Assembly (NCBI GenBank): GCA_029219245.1
Contig: JAQXTA010000008.1
Coordinates: 30,004 to 94,003, forward strand
Reading direction: 5' to 3'
Source: Lachnospiraceae bacterium
GTDB lineage: Bacteria > Bacillota > Clostridia > Lachnospirales > Lachnospiraceae
Length of the DNA: 64,000 nucleotides
The notes under the pieces were generated by a model. The model saw only the letters and a list, made by a program, of their open reading frames with translations, ran no database searches and was not told the origin of the DNA. Below are positions 10,018 to 19,878 of the stretch, piece after piece (position 1 is the first letter of the stretch; each line of letters opens with the position of its first letter). A program made the position numbers and the translations under genes.

Positions 10018-13000
10018 TCATCCAAATCCTTATCAATCAAATTAACACTTACCAACGTAGAAACACCCTTCTCCTGCATCGTAATACCATACAGTCTGTC
10101 TGCCTTTTCCATGGTACCGCGCCTATGGGTAATGACAATGAACTGTGTGTTCTTCGTCAGTTTATGTAAATATTTTGCAAAACGGGCCACATTGTTCTCA
10201 TCCAGAGCTGCCTCAATCTCGTCTAAAAGACAGAACGGCGATGGCTTTAAGTTCTGAATCGCAAACAGTAAACAAATCGCTGTTAATGACTTTTCTCCAC
10301 CGGACATCTGCATCATATTGACCAGTTTCTTTCCGGGTGGCTGTGCAATAATACGGATACCTGCCTCTAAAACATCTTCGTCCTCTATCAGCTCTAACGT
10401 TCCTTTACCACCACCGAACAATTCCTTGAATACTTTATCAAACTCCCTGTTAATCTGGGCAAATTTTTCATTAAACTGTTTACGCATGGAAGTATCCAGT
10501 TCTTCAATAATACCCATCAGCGTCTTTTCTGCTTCTACCAGGTCATCATGCTGCGTCTTTAAGAAAGTATACCGCTCCATCAGATTCTTATAATCTTCGA
10601 TTGCATTTACATTGACATCGCCCAGCTTTCGGATGGCATCCTTCAAACCGGAAATTTCTTTCTTCATACCGGGTAAATCCGTCATTTCCTCATCCCGCAT
10701 GGAAGAAGCATCCGATAAAGTAATTTCATATTCATCCCACATATAGTTAATCTGAGACTCAATGGATTCCTCCAGCTTCTCTTTCTGACTGTTCAGACGA
10801 TACACTTCTTTATCTAACGCATTCATGCGCTCGGACAGTTCTTCTCTTGTAGCAAAGAAATTTTTCTGTTTTGCAGACAATTCTTCTTTCGCTGCAATGT
10901 CTTCTTTGAGTTTGATTTCTGTATCAGACTGTGTTGTATGGGATGCAAGAATGGTTTTCTCTATCTCGATAATATTCTCCTTCTTGCGCTCTACTTCTTC
11001 CTTACTTAAGTTCAGTCCATCCTTTACTTCCTGTAATTCCCGCTCATGACGTTCCATCTCACCCAGAATACGATCAACATTCTGCTTATGAAATTCCTCG
11101 GTCTGACGCATTTTTTCTACTTCAACATCCCATTCCGATACCTTGGCTGCCTGCTCGGACTCCTCGCTGCGCAGGTCTTCCAGCCTGCTCTGGAACTGTG
11201 CAATCTGCACCTCCACATTTTTTTCTAATTGTTCAGAATCTTCCAATTCTCTTACAATCTCATCCTTACCGACTTGGATTTCTTTAATCTGTGTTTCAAT
11301 TTCCTGTTCTTCGTTCTTTAACTCTCCGAAGCCTTCTGTTGTTTCATCTTTTCGCTCTTTCGCCTGAATAACATTCAATCTGGCCGTATTCTGCTCAATA
11401 AACTTTCGCTGCAGTTGCCCTTTGACATCCTCAACCTCAAGGCGAAGCTTATTTCGATTCGCTTTGGTATCCTCAATATCCTGTAAGAGATTATCGATAT
11501 CAACAACGTACTGCTTTACCTTTTTCTCCAGTTCTTCCATTTCACGCCGACGGCCAAGTAAGTTGCTGTTGTTCTTAAAAGCACCACCACTGATGGCACC
11601 TCCCGGAACAAGAAGTTCACCTTCTATAGTAACCATCCTGATACCATAGTCAAATTTACGGGCAATTTTTACCGCATTGTCTACGTTATCCACTACCATA
11701 ATTCTTCCCAACATGGCTTTGGCAACATTCTTATATTTCTTATCAATCTTAACCAGTTCATCTGCCATACCGATAACACCCTTTTCCTTGAGTGCTTCCG
11801 GATTCTTAAATTCCTGTGGTTTCGTAATACTGGTAAGAGGCAGGAAGGTAGCTCGTCCGGCTTTTGCCTTTTTTAAATAAGCAATCATATTCTTAGCAGT
11901 TTCTTCATCTTCCGTAACAATATTCTGAATGTTACCGCCAAGTGCTGTTTCAATTGCAGTTTCATATCTGGCATCTACCTGGATAATATCCGCTACAACA
12001 CCGATAATGCCCTTTTCTTTGGATTTCTGTTCCATAACCGCTTTGACCGATCCACCATATCCTTCATACCGTTCGGTCAGGTTGGACAGCGCATCCAGTT
12101 TGGATCTCTCCTGATGGTATAATACTTGTGTGTCCCGAAGCTTCTGGTCTTTATTCGTCAGTGTTTCTCGCATTTCCACCAGCTTTTCTTCTAACACCTC
12201 CTGCTTGTCATGCAGCTCGCGAATCACTACATTTACTTTTTCAAATTCTTCTTCCAGAGTCTTAATATTCTCCACCTGTGCTGCTTCATCGGATTTCGCA
12301 CGAAGCAGGCGGGAATTTAACTCCGCTTTCCGAATCTGAATCTGTTCTAACATCGTATCATAGCGTCCCATCTTGGATTTGATGGTTGCCCGGTTATTTA
12401 ACGCATCAATAATGGTATTCTTTCCACTTTCAATGTTATTATTTAATTCTTCAATTTTACCCTGTACACTTTCCAACAGCGTTCTTGCTTCATCTCTTAC
12501 GTGCTCCAACGCTGTTAATTTTTCATCGATTTCTTTCTTTTCCTGTAAAATTCCATCTTTTTCCTGTGCCTTTTCATCAATCGATGCCTGGATGGTTTTG
12601 ATGCGATTCTGTAGATGTTCTTCATTGCCCTGTGCGGAATTAATCTGTTCTTTTAAAACATTGATTTCTCCTTCCAGTTTGGAACGCATCACACCGGTGT
12701 CTGTCAAGGTGGAACGAGCCTGGTCAATTGCCTGATCCAGCATCTCAATACGACTTTCTATTTGTTCATATTCTTCCTTGATATTTTCATACTTCTTGGT
12801 AGTATCTTCCAAATCACCACCGGCAATATGGAGTTTGCCATCCACTGCATCAAGCTGTTCTTTGATACGAACATTCTCCAAAAGGAAAACATTGACATCA
12901 AGTGTCTTCAACTCTTCTTTTTTCTTCAAATAAATTTTGGCTTTTTCAGATTGTTTCTCCAATGGTCCAATCTGTTTTTCGAGTTCTGACAGAATATCGT

Positions 13001-13574
13001 TTACACGAACCAGATTCTGCTTTTCATCCTCCAGCTTTTTCTGTGCCGCATATTTTCTTCGTTTAAACTTTACAATACCGGCCGCTTCGTCAAAAAGCTC
13101 CCTTCTCTCTTCCGGTTTACCGCTCAAAATTTTATCAATCTGTCCCTGCCCAATAATGGAATAACCTTCTTTACCGATACCGGTATCATAAAAGAGCTCA
13201 TTCACATCCTTTAAACGGCATATGGTACCGTTAATCATATATTCGCTTTCACCGGAACGGTACAATCTTCTGGACACCGTTACCTCATCATAGTCAATGG
13301 CCAACTGATGATCGGAGTTGTCCAGAGTAATTGCCACATAAGCATAACCAAGCGGCTTACGAAGCTCCGTACCGGAAAAAATGACATCCTGCATGGAAGC
13401 ACCGCGAAGCTGTTTAATGCGTTGTTCCCCGAGTACCCATCTGACTGCATCAGCAACATTACTTTTTCCACTGCCATTTGGTCCTACAATACCCGTAATA
13501 CCATTATGAAACTTAAATACAATTTTATTTGCAAAAGACTTAAATCCCTGTACTTCAATACTTTTTAAATACAT
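10014..13574 (-). CDS. smc: Chromosome segregation protein SMC
   Basis: N-terminal GFKSFANK...GPNGSGKSNVADAV, hinge region, long coiled coils, C-terminal MSGGEKSLTAICLLFAI and LLDEIEAALDE. Confidence 0.98.
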   Translation of the reverse strand: MYLKSIEVQGFKSFANKIVFKFHNGITGIVGPNGSGKSNVADAVRWVLGEQRIKQLRGASMQDVIFSGTELRKPLGYAYVAITLDNSDHQLAIDYDEVTVSRRLYRSGESEYMINGTICRLKDVNELFYDTGIGKEGYSIIGQGQIDKILSGKPEERRELFDEAAGIVKFKRRKYAAQKKLEDEKQNLVRVNDILSELEKQIGPLEKQSEKAKIYLKKKEELKTLDVNVFLLENVRIKEQLDAVDGKLHIAGGDLEDTTKKYENIKEEYEQIESRIEMLDQAIDQARSTLTDTGVMRSKLEGEINVLKEQINSAQGNEEHLQNRIKTIQASIDEKAQEKDGILQEKKEIDEKLTALEHVRDEARTLLESVQGKIEELNNNIESGKNTIIDALNNRATIKSKMGRYDTMLEQIQIRKAELNSRLLRAKSDEAAQVENIKTLEEEFEKVNVVIRELHDKQEVLEEKLVEMRETLTNKDQKLRDTQVLYHQERSKLDALSNLTERYEGYGGSVKAVMEQKSKEKGIIGVVADIIQVDARYETAIETALGGNIQNIVTEDEETAKNMIAYLKKAKAGRATFLPLTSITKPQEFKNPEALKEKGVIGMADELVKIDKKYKNVAKAMLGRIMVVDNVDNAVKIARKFDYGIRMVTIEGELLVPGGAISGGAFKNNSNLLGRRREMEELEKKVKQYVVDIDNLLQDIEDTKANRNKLRLEVEDVKGQLQRKFIEQNTARLNVIQAKERKDETTEGFGELKNEEQEIETQIKEIQVGKDEIVRELEDSEQLEKNVEVQIAQFQSRLEDLRSEESEQAAKVSEWDVEVEKMRQTEEFHKQNVDRILGEMERHERELQEVKDGLNLSKEEVERKKENIIEIEKTILASHTTQSDTEIKLKEDIAAKEELSAKQKNFFATREELSERMNALDKEVYRLNSQKEKLEESIESQINYMWDEYEITLSDASSMRDEEMTDLPGMKKEISGLKDAIRKLGDVNVNAIEDYKNLMERYTFLKTQHDDLVEAEKTLMGIIEELDTSMRKQFNEKFAQINREFDKVFKELFGGGKGTLELIEDEDVLEAGIRIIAQPPGKKLVNMMQMSGGEKSLTAICLLFAIQNLKPSPFCLLDEIEAALDENNVARFAKYLHKLTKNTQFIVITHRRGTMEKADRLYGITMQEKGVSTLVSVNLIDKDLDD

Positions 13575-13610
13575 ACCTACCTCACATCTATCTGTATAAC
13601 AGACGATTTT

Positions 13611-14300
13611 CTAATTGAACACCGCAAGTAACGCCTCATAGGCGGCCTGCTGTTCTGCCGATTTCTTCGTTCTGCCTGAACCGGTCCCGATTTTTTTCTC
13701 ATCAATTCTTGCCTCAACTACAAAAATCTTGTCATGGTCAGGGCCTTCCTCCCGAATCAATTCATAATGGAGCATTCCTCTTCCCTGCTGCTGCACCCGT
13801 TCCTGCAAAATGGTTTTGGCATCATAGAACAGCTGTTTATGTTCCAAATCAGACAAAATAAATTTATAAATATGCGCTGCGGCCTGTTCCATACCGCTGT
13901 CCAGATAAATGGCACCAATGACAGCCTCCATCACATCGGATACAATGGAATCCTTCTTTCTGCCACCCGTCATCTCTTCTCCCTTGCCAAGCAGAATATA
14001 TTCCTCCAGTCCAAACTCTCTTGCACAAAAAGCAAGCGCCGGCTCGCATACCATGGAAGCACGCAGCTTTGTAAGCTGTCCCTCCGGCATCTGTTTATGT
14101 TCCCGGAACAGGAAATCGCTGGAAACCAGTTCCAGCACCGCATCCCCTAAAAATTCCAACCGTTCATAGTCCTCGAACTTGTTGATTTTCTGCTCATTTG
14201 CAAAAGAACTATGCGTCAGGGCCTGTTTTAACAGCTTTTTGTTCTGAAAACAATATCCTATTTTATTTTCCAGTTCCTCCAGGGATTTCTGCATCATCAA
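13611..14300 (-). CDS. rnc: Ribonuclease III
   Basis: RNase III signature YERLEFLGDAVLEL and C-terminal dsRBD. Confidence 0.97.
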   Translation of the reverse strand: MMMQKSLEELENKIGYCFQNKKLLKQALTHSSFANEQKINKFEDYERLEFLGDAVLELVSSDFLFREHKQMPEGQLTKLRASMVCEPALAFCAREFGLEEYILLGKGEEMTGGRKKDSIVSDVMEAVIGAIYLDSGMEQAAAHIYKFILSDLEHKQLFYDAKTILQERVQQQGRGMLHYELIREEGPDHDKIFVVEARIDEKKIGTGSGRTKKSAEQQAAYEALLAVFN

Positions 14301-14341
14301 GCTTTCCTTTCCGGATTTATTCCATATATTTTATTTACTTC

Positions 14342-14372
14342 AAAAAAAGCCCTTCTTCGGAAAGGGCTTTTC
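14342..14372 (-). terminator. Stem-loop downstream of acpP
   Basis: AAAGCCCTT-cttcgg-AAAGGGCTTT with T-tract on the minus strand. Confidence 0.8.
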
Positions 14373-14384
14373 TTACAGTTCCAA

Positions 14385-14615
14385 CTATTCCATCGAATCT
14401 TTAATTAAATTAACAGCTTCCTCCACTGTTCTAATATTTTCCACTTTCTCGGCAGGAATTACAATATCAAACTCTTCCTCTATCCCCATAACAATTTGAA
14501 AAACATCCAAAGAATCTGCTCCCAAATCCTCCATAAAAGTCGTTTCCATTGTAATTTCTTCCGGATCTACATTTAAAATCTGTGCAATGACTTGTTTTAA
14601 TTTTTCAAATTCCAT
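14385..14615 (-). CDS. acpP: Acyl carrier protein
   Basis: Phosphopantetheine site DLGADSLDVFQIVM. Confidence 0.95.
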   Translation of the reverse strand: MEFEKLKQVIAQILNVDPEEITMETTFMEDLGADSLDVFQIVMGIEEEFDIVIPAEKVENIRTVEEAVNLIKDSME

Positions 14616-14671
14616 AACAACAGCCAGCCTTCCCGATTCTCTTTATCCCTTAAATAGTTTTCTGTCGAATC

Positions 14672-15703
14672 TTATTGTTCTTCTGTGCTTAACTTATCCT
14701 GCTCAGTAATCTTCTCTCTGATTTTTTCATTAATTTTCTGTTCTTTAAACGTTACACATTGTAAAATAGAGTTCTTAATCTCATTCGCTTTGGAACTTCC
14801 ATGTGTTTTAACAACAAGACCATTCAGACCAAGCATTGGTGCACCACCATACTGTTCTAAATCAAAAGCCTTCAGAGTCTGTTTTAATGCCGGTTTTACC
14901 AAAAGAGCGCCAATCTTGCTACGAAGGGAAGTCATCATTCCTTCTTTGACTTTCTTAATCAGAGACAAACCAACACCTTCATACATTTTCAGAATAACAT
15001 TACCGACAAATGCCTCACATACAACAACATCTGCCATACCGGCCGGTATATCTCTTGCCTCAATGCTGCCGATAAAGTTGATATCCGGACAATTTTTCAA
15101 AAGAGGAAACGTTTCTTTTACAAGAGCATTTCCTTTTTCTTCCTCAGCACCATTGTTCACAATAGCAACCTTTGGATTTTTAATACCCATGACATTTTCC
15201 ATATAGATAGAACCCATCTTGGCAAACTGTACCAGGTGAGATGGCCTTGCATCCACATTCGCGCCACAATCTACCAGAAGCGCACAACCATTCTCCGTCG
15301 GAATAAGCGGTGCAAGCGGTGGTCTTTCAACACCTTTGATTCTTCCGACAATAACCTGTCCACCTACTAAAGTAGCACCGGTACTTCCTGCCGATACATA
15401 CGCATCACAGGTTCCATCTTTTACCAGATTCAATGCTTTTACCAGGGAAGAATCCTTTTTCTTACGAATTGCCATGACCGGAGGTTCTGCAGTTTCAATA
15501 ATTTCTTCTGCATGTACAAGTTCAAGCTGTTTCGTATCGTATGTATATCCGGCAAGTTCTGCTTTCATTACATCTTCTTTTCCTACCAGATAAACCTTCA
15601 CTCTTTGATTTTCATTAATTGCATCTACTGCACCCTTAATAATCTCCTTCGGTGCATTATCTCCACCCATTGCATCCACTGCTACATTTATATATTCTCC
15701 CAT
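14672..15703 (-). CDS. plsX: Phosphate acyltransferase PlsX
   Basis: NVAVDAMGGDNAPKEIIKG N-terminus typical of PlsX; plsX-acpP-rnc context. Confidence 0.97.
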   Translation of the reverse strand: MGEYINVAVDAMGGDNAPKEIIKGAVDAINENQRVKVYLVGKEDVMKAELAGYTYDTKQLELVHAEEIIETAEPPVMAIRKKKDSSLVKALNLVKDGTCDAYVSAGSTGATLVGGQVIVGRIKGVERPPLAPLIPTENGCALLVDCGANVDARPSHLVQFAKMGSIYMENVMGIKNPKVAIVNNGAEEEKGNALVKETFPLLKNCPDINFIGSIEARDIPAGMADVVVCEAFVGNVILKMYEGVGLSLIKKVKEGMMTSLRSKIGALLVKPALKQTLKAFDLEQYGGAPMLGLNGLVVKTHGSSKANEIKNSILQCVTFKEQKINEKIREKITEQDKLSTEEQ

Positions 15704-15768
15704 ATCTTACCTCCTAAGCATCTTATACTAATATACTAGACCATCATGTAAAAATCAAGTTATTAGGC

Positions 15769-15800
15769 AAAAAAAGTCCCTGTTGGCAATGCCAACAGGG
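15769..15800 (-). terminator. Intrinsic terminator downstream of rpmF
   Basis: CCCTGTTGGC-aat-GCCAACAGGG followed on the minus strand by CTTTTTTT. Confidence 0.88.
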
Positions 15801-15808
15801 ATTATGGA

Positions 15809-15988
15809 TTAGTTAACTGCGATAATTTCTTTTTTGTTGTATGTTCCACATTTCTTACATACTCTGTGTGGTACCATTAAAGCACCGCATTTGCTACATT
15901 TTACTAATGTAGGAGCAGTCATTTTCCAATTTGCTCTTCTCTTATCTCTTCTACCTTTAGAAGATTTGTTCTTAGGACAAATAGACAT
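15809..15988 (-). CDS. rpmF: 50S ribosomal protein L32 (Cys4 zinc-ribbon form)
   Basis: Manual translation MSICPKNKSSKGRRDKRRANWKMTAPTLVKCSKCGALMVPHRVCKKCGTYNKKEIIAVN, 59 aa; below the ORF-track size cutoff. Confidence 0.96.
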   Translation of the reverse strand: MSICPKNKSSKGRRDKRRANWKMTAPTLVKCSKCGALMVPHRVCKKCGTYNKKEIIAVN

Positions 15989-15990
15989 CG

Positions 15991-16515
15991 TTACACCTCC
16001 TTATTCGCGTTAAAGATATCTTTTATCACTGCCATCCGGGGATCAGGAACAAATGTATCACAGGAACATGCTCCCGTATTCAGGTCCTTGCCGCACTGTC
16101 TGCAAATTCCTTTGCAGTCCGGCTTGCACAATACCTTCATAGGCCAGTTGATTATGATTTCATTGATCAGTAAGTCATCTACATTCAATTGATAACCATC
16201 CATAAAACTCTGGTCATCTGCTTCCTCTGACATACCTATAACATCCGGTGCATAAACTTCTCTTGAAAAGTCTAATACGATTTTCTTCTGTACAGGCTTT
16301 AAACATCTGTCACAATTCATGGCCAATGTAACTTCTGCCTGTCCATCAATCCTTGCTTTTCCTTTGCCAAGAGCTTTAAAAGTAAATACAATGGGTGACT
16401 TTCCGACAAGTTCATATTGCTCCCTGCCCGTCGAAACGGTTTTTAACTGCGTTTCTACCTGCATGGTTACCACTTTGTCCTCAGATGTAAAAACATCCGT
16501 CAAATTCACAAACAT
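15991..16515 (-). CDS. YceD/DUF177 family protein
   Basis: MNCDRCL ... CRQCGKDLN cysteine pattern and position directly upstream of rpmF. Confidence 0.9.
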   Translation of the reverse strand: MFVNLTDVFTSEDKVVTMQVETQLKTVSTGREQYELVGKSPIVFTFKALGKGKARIDGQAEVTLAMNCDRCLKPVQKKIVLDFSREVYAPDVIGMSEEADDQSFMDGYQLNVDDLLINEIIINWPMKVLCKPDCKGICRQCGKDLNTGACSCDTFVPDPRMAVIKDIFNANKEV

Positions 16516-16584
16516 AGTTGACTCCTATCCACACTTAGATTATTATACATAGGGCATTTGGGTTTGTCAACCAATTTTTTATAC

Positions 16585-17016
16585 CTACAGGTCTTTTTTC
16601 TGGTATTCCTTCAACTGCTCATTTAGCTGCCTGGATGTTTTCCTGCCATTATTCCACATCACAAAGGATACAACAACAAATATAATGGCAATCAGCACTA
16701 TCATGCAAAAAACCATTTTCAGATTTCCGATAAAAAACCAGTCAAAGTAATAGCCACATTCCAAAACGATTAGATTGATATACAGATAATGCAATATCAT
16801 CCGAATACACATTTGCTTCTTAGAAAGTTCTTTATTTACAGGATAAAGCAGATTCCCGAATACACAGACCAAAGAGATTCCAAGTATCTGCCACAGTAAA
16901 TTTATAGAAACATAGGTGTCTGGTTTAAAAACAGTCAGAAAGAAAGCTGTTGCAAAAACAACTCCCGTCGTCACATATGAAAAAGTATATAGCATTTCTT
17001 TTATTTTTTCCCACAT
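16585..17016 (-). CDS. DUF3021-like four-TM membrane protein
   Basis: About 143 aa, four hydrophobic segments, immediately downstream of a LytTR gene (typical DUF3021 context). Confidence 0.7.
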   Translation of the reverse strand: MWEKIKEMLYTFSYVTTGVVFATAFFLTVFKPDTYVSINLLWQILGISLVCVFGNLLYPVNKELSKKQMCIRMILHYLYINLIVLECGYYFDWFFIGNLKMVFCMIVLIAIIFVVVSFVMWNNGRKTSRQLNEQLKEYQKKDL

Positions 17017-17040
17017 GATTATTTGCTGCCATCCTTTCTG

Positions 17041-17478
17041 CTATATGCCAAGCTTCGCTTTTAAAAGCGGCACATACTGTCGGGAAATAATAACTCGTTC
17101 TCCATTTTTCATAAGTGCCTCAAATCTGCCGTTGAAGCTGGGGCTGAAGCTTTTGACCTTCGCCAGATTTAAAATAACAGATTTGGAAACCCTGAAAAAA
17201 TCCGTTCCGGCGAACTGTTTCTCGATTTCGTATAATTTTAACTTTGTTTCATACACATTCTGATTCAGATAAAGAAAAACCTTATTGTCGACCGCCTCAA
17301 AATAATAAACTTCCTGTGGATTAATCTGCATAATTTTATCTTCGTTTCTGACCGCCAGCTTCTCCTGTTTCATTTTTAAGGCATTGATAAGCTGCATAAC
17401 AGACTCATCCACGCTTCTGCACCGGATAATAATCTGTTCTTCTTCCTCTGCATCAATATCTTCAATAATAATTTTCAT
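17041..17478 (-). CDS. LytTR-domain DNA-binding protein
   Basis: IMQINPQEVYYFEAVDNKVFLYLNQNVYETKLKLYEIEKQF...FFRVSKSVILNLAKVKSFSPSFNGRFEALMKNGERVIISRQYVPLLK is a typical LytTR domain. Confidence 0.92.
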   Translation of the reverse strand: MKIIIEDIDAEEEEQIIIRCRSVDESVMQLINALKMKQEKLAVRNEDKIMQINPQEVYYFEAVDNKVFLYLNQNVYETKLKLYEIEKQFAGTDFFRVSKSVILNLAKVKSFSPSFNGRFEALMKNGERVIISRQYVPLLKAKLGI

Positions 17479-17501
17479 ATTCCCCTCAAGCTCAGAATCG
17501 T

Positions 17502-18110
17502 TTAGTCAACCGCACACTGTATTTTATAGGCTTCAATCTCCTTTTGCAATTCTGCTATCTGCTTATCCAATTCCTCATTTTCTGCTGTCAGCTCCTCAAT
17601 ACGTTTTTCTGCCTCGGCATCCTCAATTTCCTCTATATCAGCCGTTTCCGGCACAGTTTCCATAGCTGCTGCATCTGCATTTTCCACAGTACCATCCATT
17701 TCTTCCACTGTTTGATCCTGTTCATCCGTTTTCGCAGAATTATCCAGTATTTCCGTACTCTTTGATGCCTCTACCAAATCATCTAATATATTACTATCAG
17801 AAAATCCCTGAGCTGAATATGCAAGCACCTGCTGTTCATAATAAACATATTCTTTTTCCAATGCTTTTTTCTGTTCCTGTAACGAAAGATTTTCCGTTGC
17901 CAATTTTCTATACTGCTCCTGAACCTCAGATACCTCTTCCCTTTCTTCCGGATTGTTTGTCATCTGTATTTCACTCACATTTCCCGTATCAACGGCTTCC
18001 TGTCCTTCCTTGTTTCCACAGCCGGTAAAGAAAAGACAGCCTGCCAAAAATAATTTCATAATCATTTGTCTTTTTCGCATTATCAAAACCATACCTTTCT
18101 TACATGTCAT
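17502..18110 (-). CDS. Secreted lipoprotein with C-terminal coiled coil
   Basis: Lipobox LFFTGCGNK; Glu-rich coiled-coil C-terminus; the real start may be the internal ATG of MRKRQMIMKLFLAGC. Confidence 0.6.
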   Translation of the reverse strand: MTCKKGMVLIMRKRQMIMKLFLAGCLFFTGCGNKEGQEAVDTGNVSEIQMTNNPEEREEVSEVQEQYRKLATENLSLQEQKKALEKEYVYYEQQVLAYSAQGFSDSNILDDLVEASKSTEILDNSAKTDEQDQTVEEMDGTVENADAAAMETVPETADIEEIEDAEAEKRIEELTAENEELDKQIAELQKEIEAYKIQCAVD

Positions 18111-18170
18111 GTCATGTCATTCCATTTCGTTTCAGTCAGACTTTCTGCATTCTATGTCCATCTGCCAATC

Positions 18171-19751
18171 TTACCAACCACTTTCCATGTCCATATATAC
18201 CTGGTTGGTTTCTTCTCCGTTCTCCGTCTGAACGGTTGATGAGCCACTATACTGCAAATTGCCACTGATTGGTGTGTCTGAACCTGCCACATCGAACATG
18301 ACATAAGAGGATGTCATATCAATCATAGTCAGATAAGCATATTTATAATTGGTATGTTCCAGACTGAACCCGACATTATTGGCTAACATATTATAATTTT
18401 CATCCATAAGCTGTAAACCGATTTGTTCTCCCGCCGGTGTATTTTGTATCTGTGTCATCAGCATTTTGGGCACCGCACCATTGATTGGCACTACATCACC
18501 GGTCAGCTCCTGCCAATAAACGGTAGAGCCGTCAGCACTCTTATTACCTCTATGATAAGTTACTTCTTCCTCGCCTGACTCTTCCTCACCTGACTCTTCT
18601 TCGCTCTTTGCTTCTTCACTTATCTCGCTGTTCTCTGCAGCATTCTCTTCTTTTTCCGGCTCAGAGGATGGCGAAATAATCGCATCTTCCGGTTTTTCCT
18701 CATCCTCTTCTTCACCCATAACAATTTCCGGTTCGCCAAAACTGCAATAGGAATCAAAGAAATCGGGATATTTCTCCATAATTTCATCGTAATAGATTAA
18801 GTTCTCTTTCTTCAGTACCTCAACCTGTTCCTCCGTAAAGTACCATGCATACTCTATCTCCTTACCTTCCATCAATTTCTTTTCTTCCGGAGTCGACCAG
18901 TTATCATTCCTGCTGGTAACCTTGTAAAAATATAGTTCCTGCCCATTTTGGGTAATCCTTGATGGCAATTTATTTTTATTTGGTCCATACACCACTTTAT
19001 TCTTTTCCTGATCATATATCGGTCCCCAAAAAGTATATTCCTGTAAGTCATCCTTTTTGTAAGAACACACTTCGTAATAATCTTCCTCCTGACTGTAATC
19101 GCTATCTCCTTTGCATAAGCTATAAGTAGTACAAACTCCGCCACCTTCTCTACCATATTCAAATTTTGAAGAAAGTTTCAACATATCTCCATATAGAATA
19201 TAATCTCTGCTGGCATCCTCATCTGCATCGTAAGTAATTCTTTCCATAGGACTTATCGTTTTTCCATCATCAAAACTCTTCGTATGGATTGAATAACCAT
19301 CTTCATATAATACGGATCGGCTATATAAATTGGTAATCATATTCCCCTCTTCATCCTTCATGGAAAAAACAAGACCTTTCGCCGGACTCTGCCCAAAATA
19401 ACAGACAGCTTCATTATTCTCATTGTAAACAGTAATGTATTTATATCCGTTCTTGAGTGTTTTGTCCGTATAAAGCCAGTTCTTTTCTGCACGATATCCA
19501 TTGTCCAATATAACACTATATCCCTGCTCATCGACCGCTTGCTCCTGCCACTGCGCCGGGTCAATACCGGATAAGGTTGCAAAACTGCCATCTGCATTTT
19601 TGACCTCAAAGCTGGACGGGACTATAATACCATTCCCCATATCTACCAGTTCAATTTCCGTTGTCTGTTCCACCTTTGCCTGACATGTCATGGACGGAAA
19701 CAAGAATCCACACAATGGAACAAGCAATAAAATCTTTTTCCAATTTTTCAT
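18171..19751 (-). CDS. Secreted protein of unknown function
   Basis: N-terminal signal peptide (KKILLLVPLCGFLFPSMTCQA), acidic Ser/Glu linker, distinct C-terminal segment; no recognised family. Confidence 0.65.
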   Translation of the reverse strand: MKNWKKILLLVPLCGFLFPSMTCQAKVEQTTEIELVDMGNGIIVPSSFEVKNADGSFATLSGIDPAQWQEQAVDEQGYSVILDNGYRAEKNWLYTDKTLKNGYKYITVYNENNEAVCYFGQSPAKGLVFSMKDEEGNMITNLYSRSVLYEDGYSIHTKSFDDGKTISPMERITYDADEDASRDYILYGDMLKLSSKFEYGREGGGVCTTYSLCKGDSDYSQEEDYYEVCSYKKDDLQEYTFWGPIYDQEKNKVVYGPNKNKLPSRITQNGQELYFYKVTSRNDNWSTPEEKKLMEGKEIEYAWYFTEEQVEVLKKENLIYYDEIMEKYPDFFDSYCSFGEPEIVMGEEEDEEKPEDAIISPSSEPEKEENAAENSEISEEAKSEEESGEEESGEEEVTYHRGNKSADGSTVYWQELTGDVVPINGAVPKMLMTQIQNTPAGEQIGLQLMDENYNMLANNVGFSLEHTNYKYAYLTMIDMTSSYVMFDVAGSDTPISGNLQYSGSSTVQTENGEETNQVYMDMESGW

Positions 19752-19878
19752 AGGATATTTCTCCTCTGTGATAATTTGTTTTTCTAGTCCATACTATCAC
19801 TACCATACAATATTTGTAAATACCAGCTATAAATATAGATATTCCTACTTTTCTTCCATTGCTTATAATGCTTTCATT

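Noticed and set aside
17384-17665. Plus-strand small ORFs in the LytTR/lipoprotein region
   Set aside because: Antisense to well-supported genes; no RBS or motif evidence.
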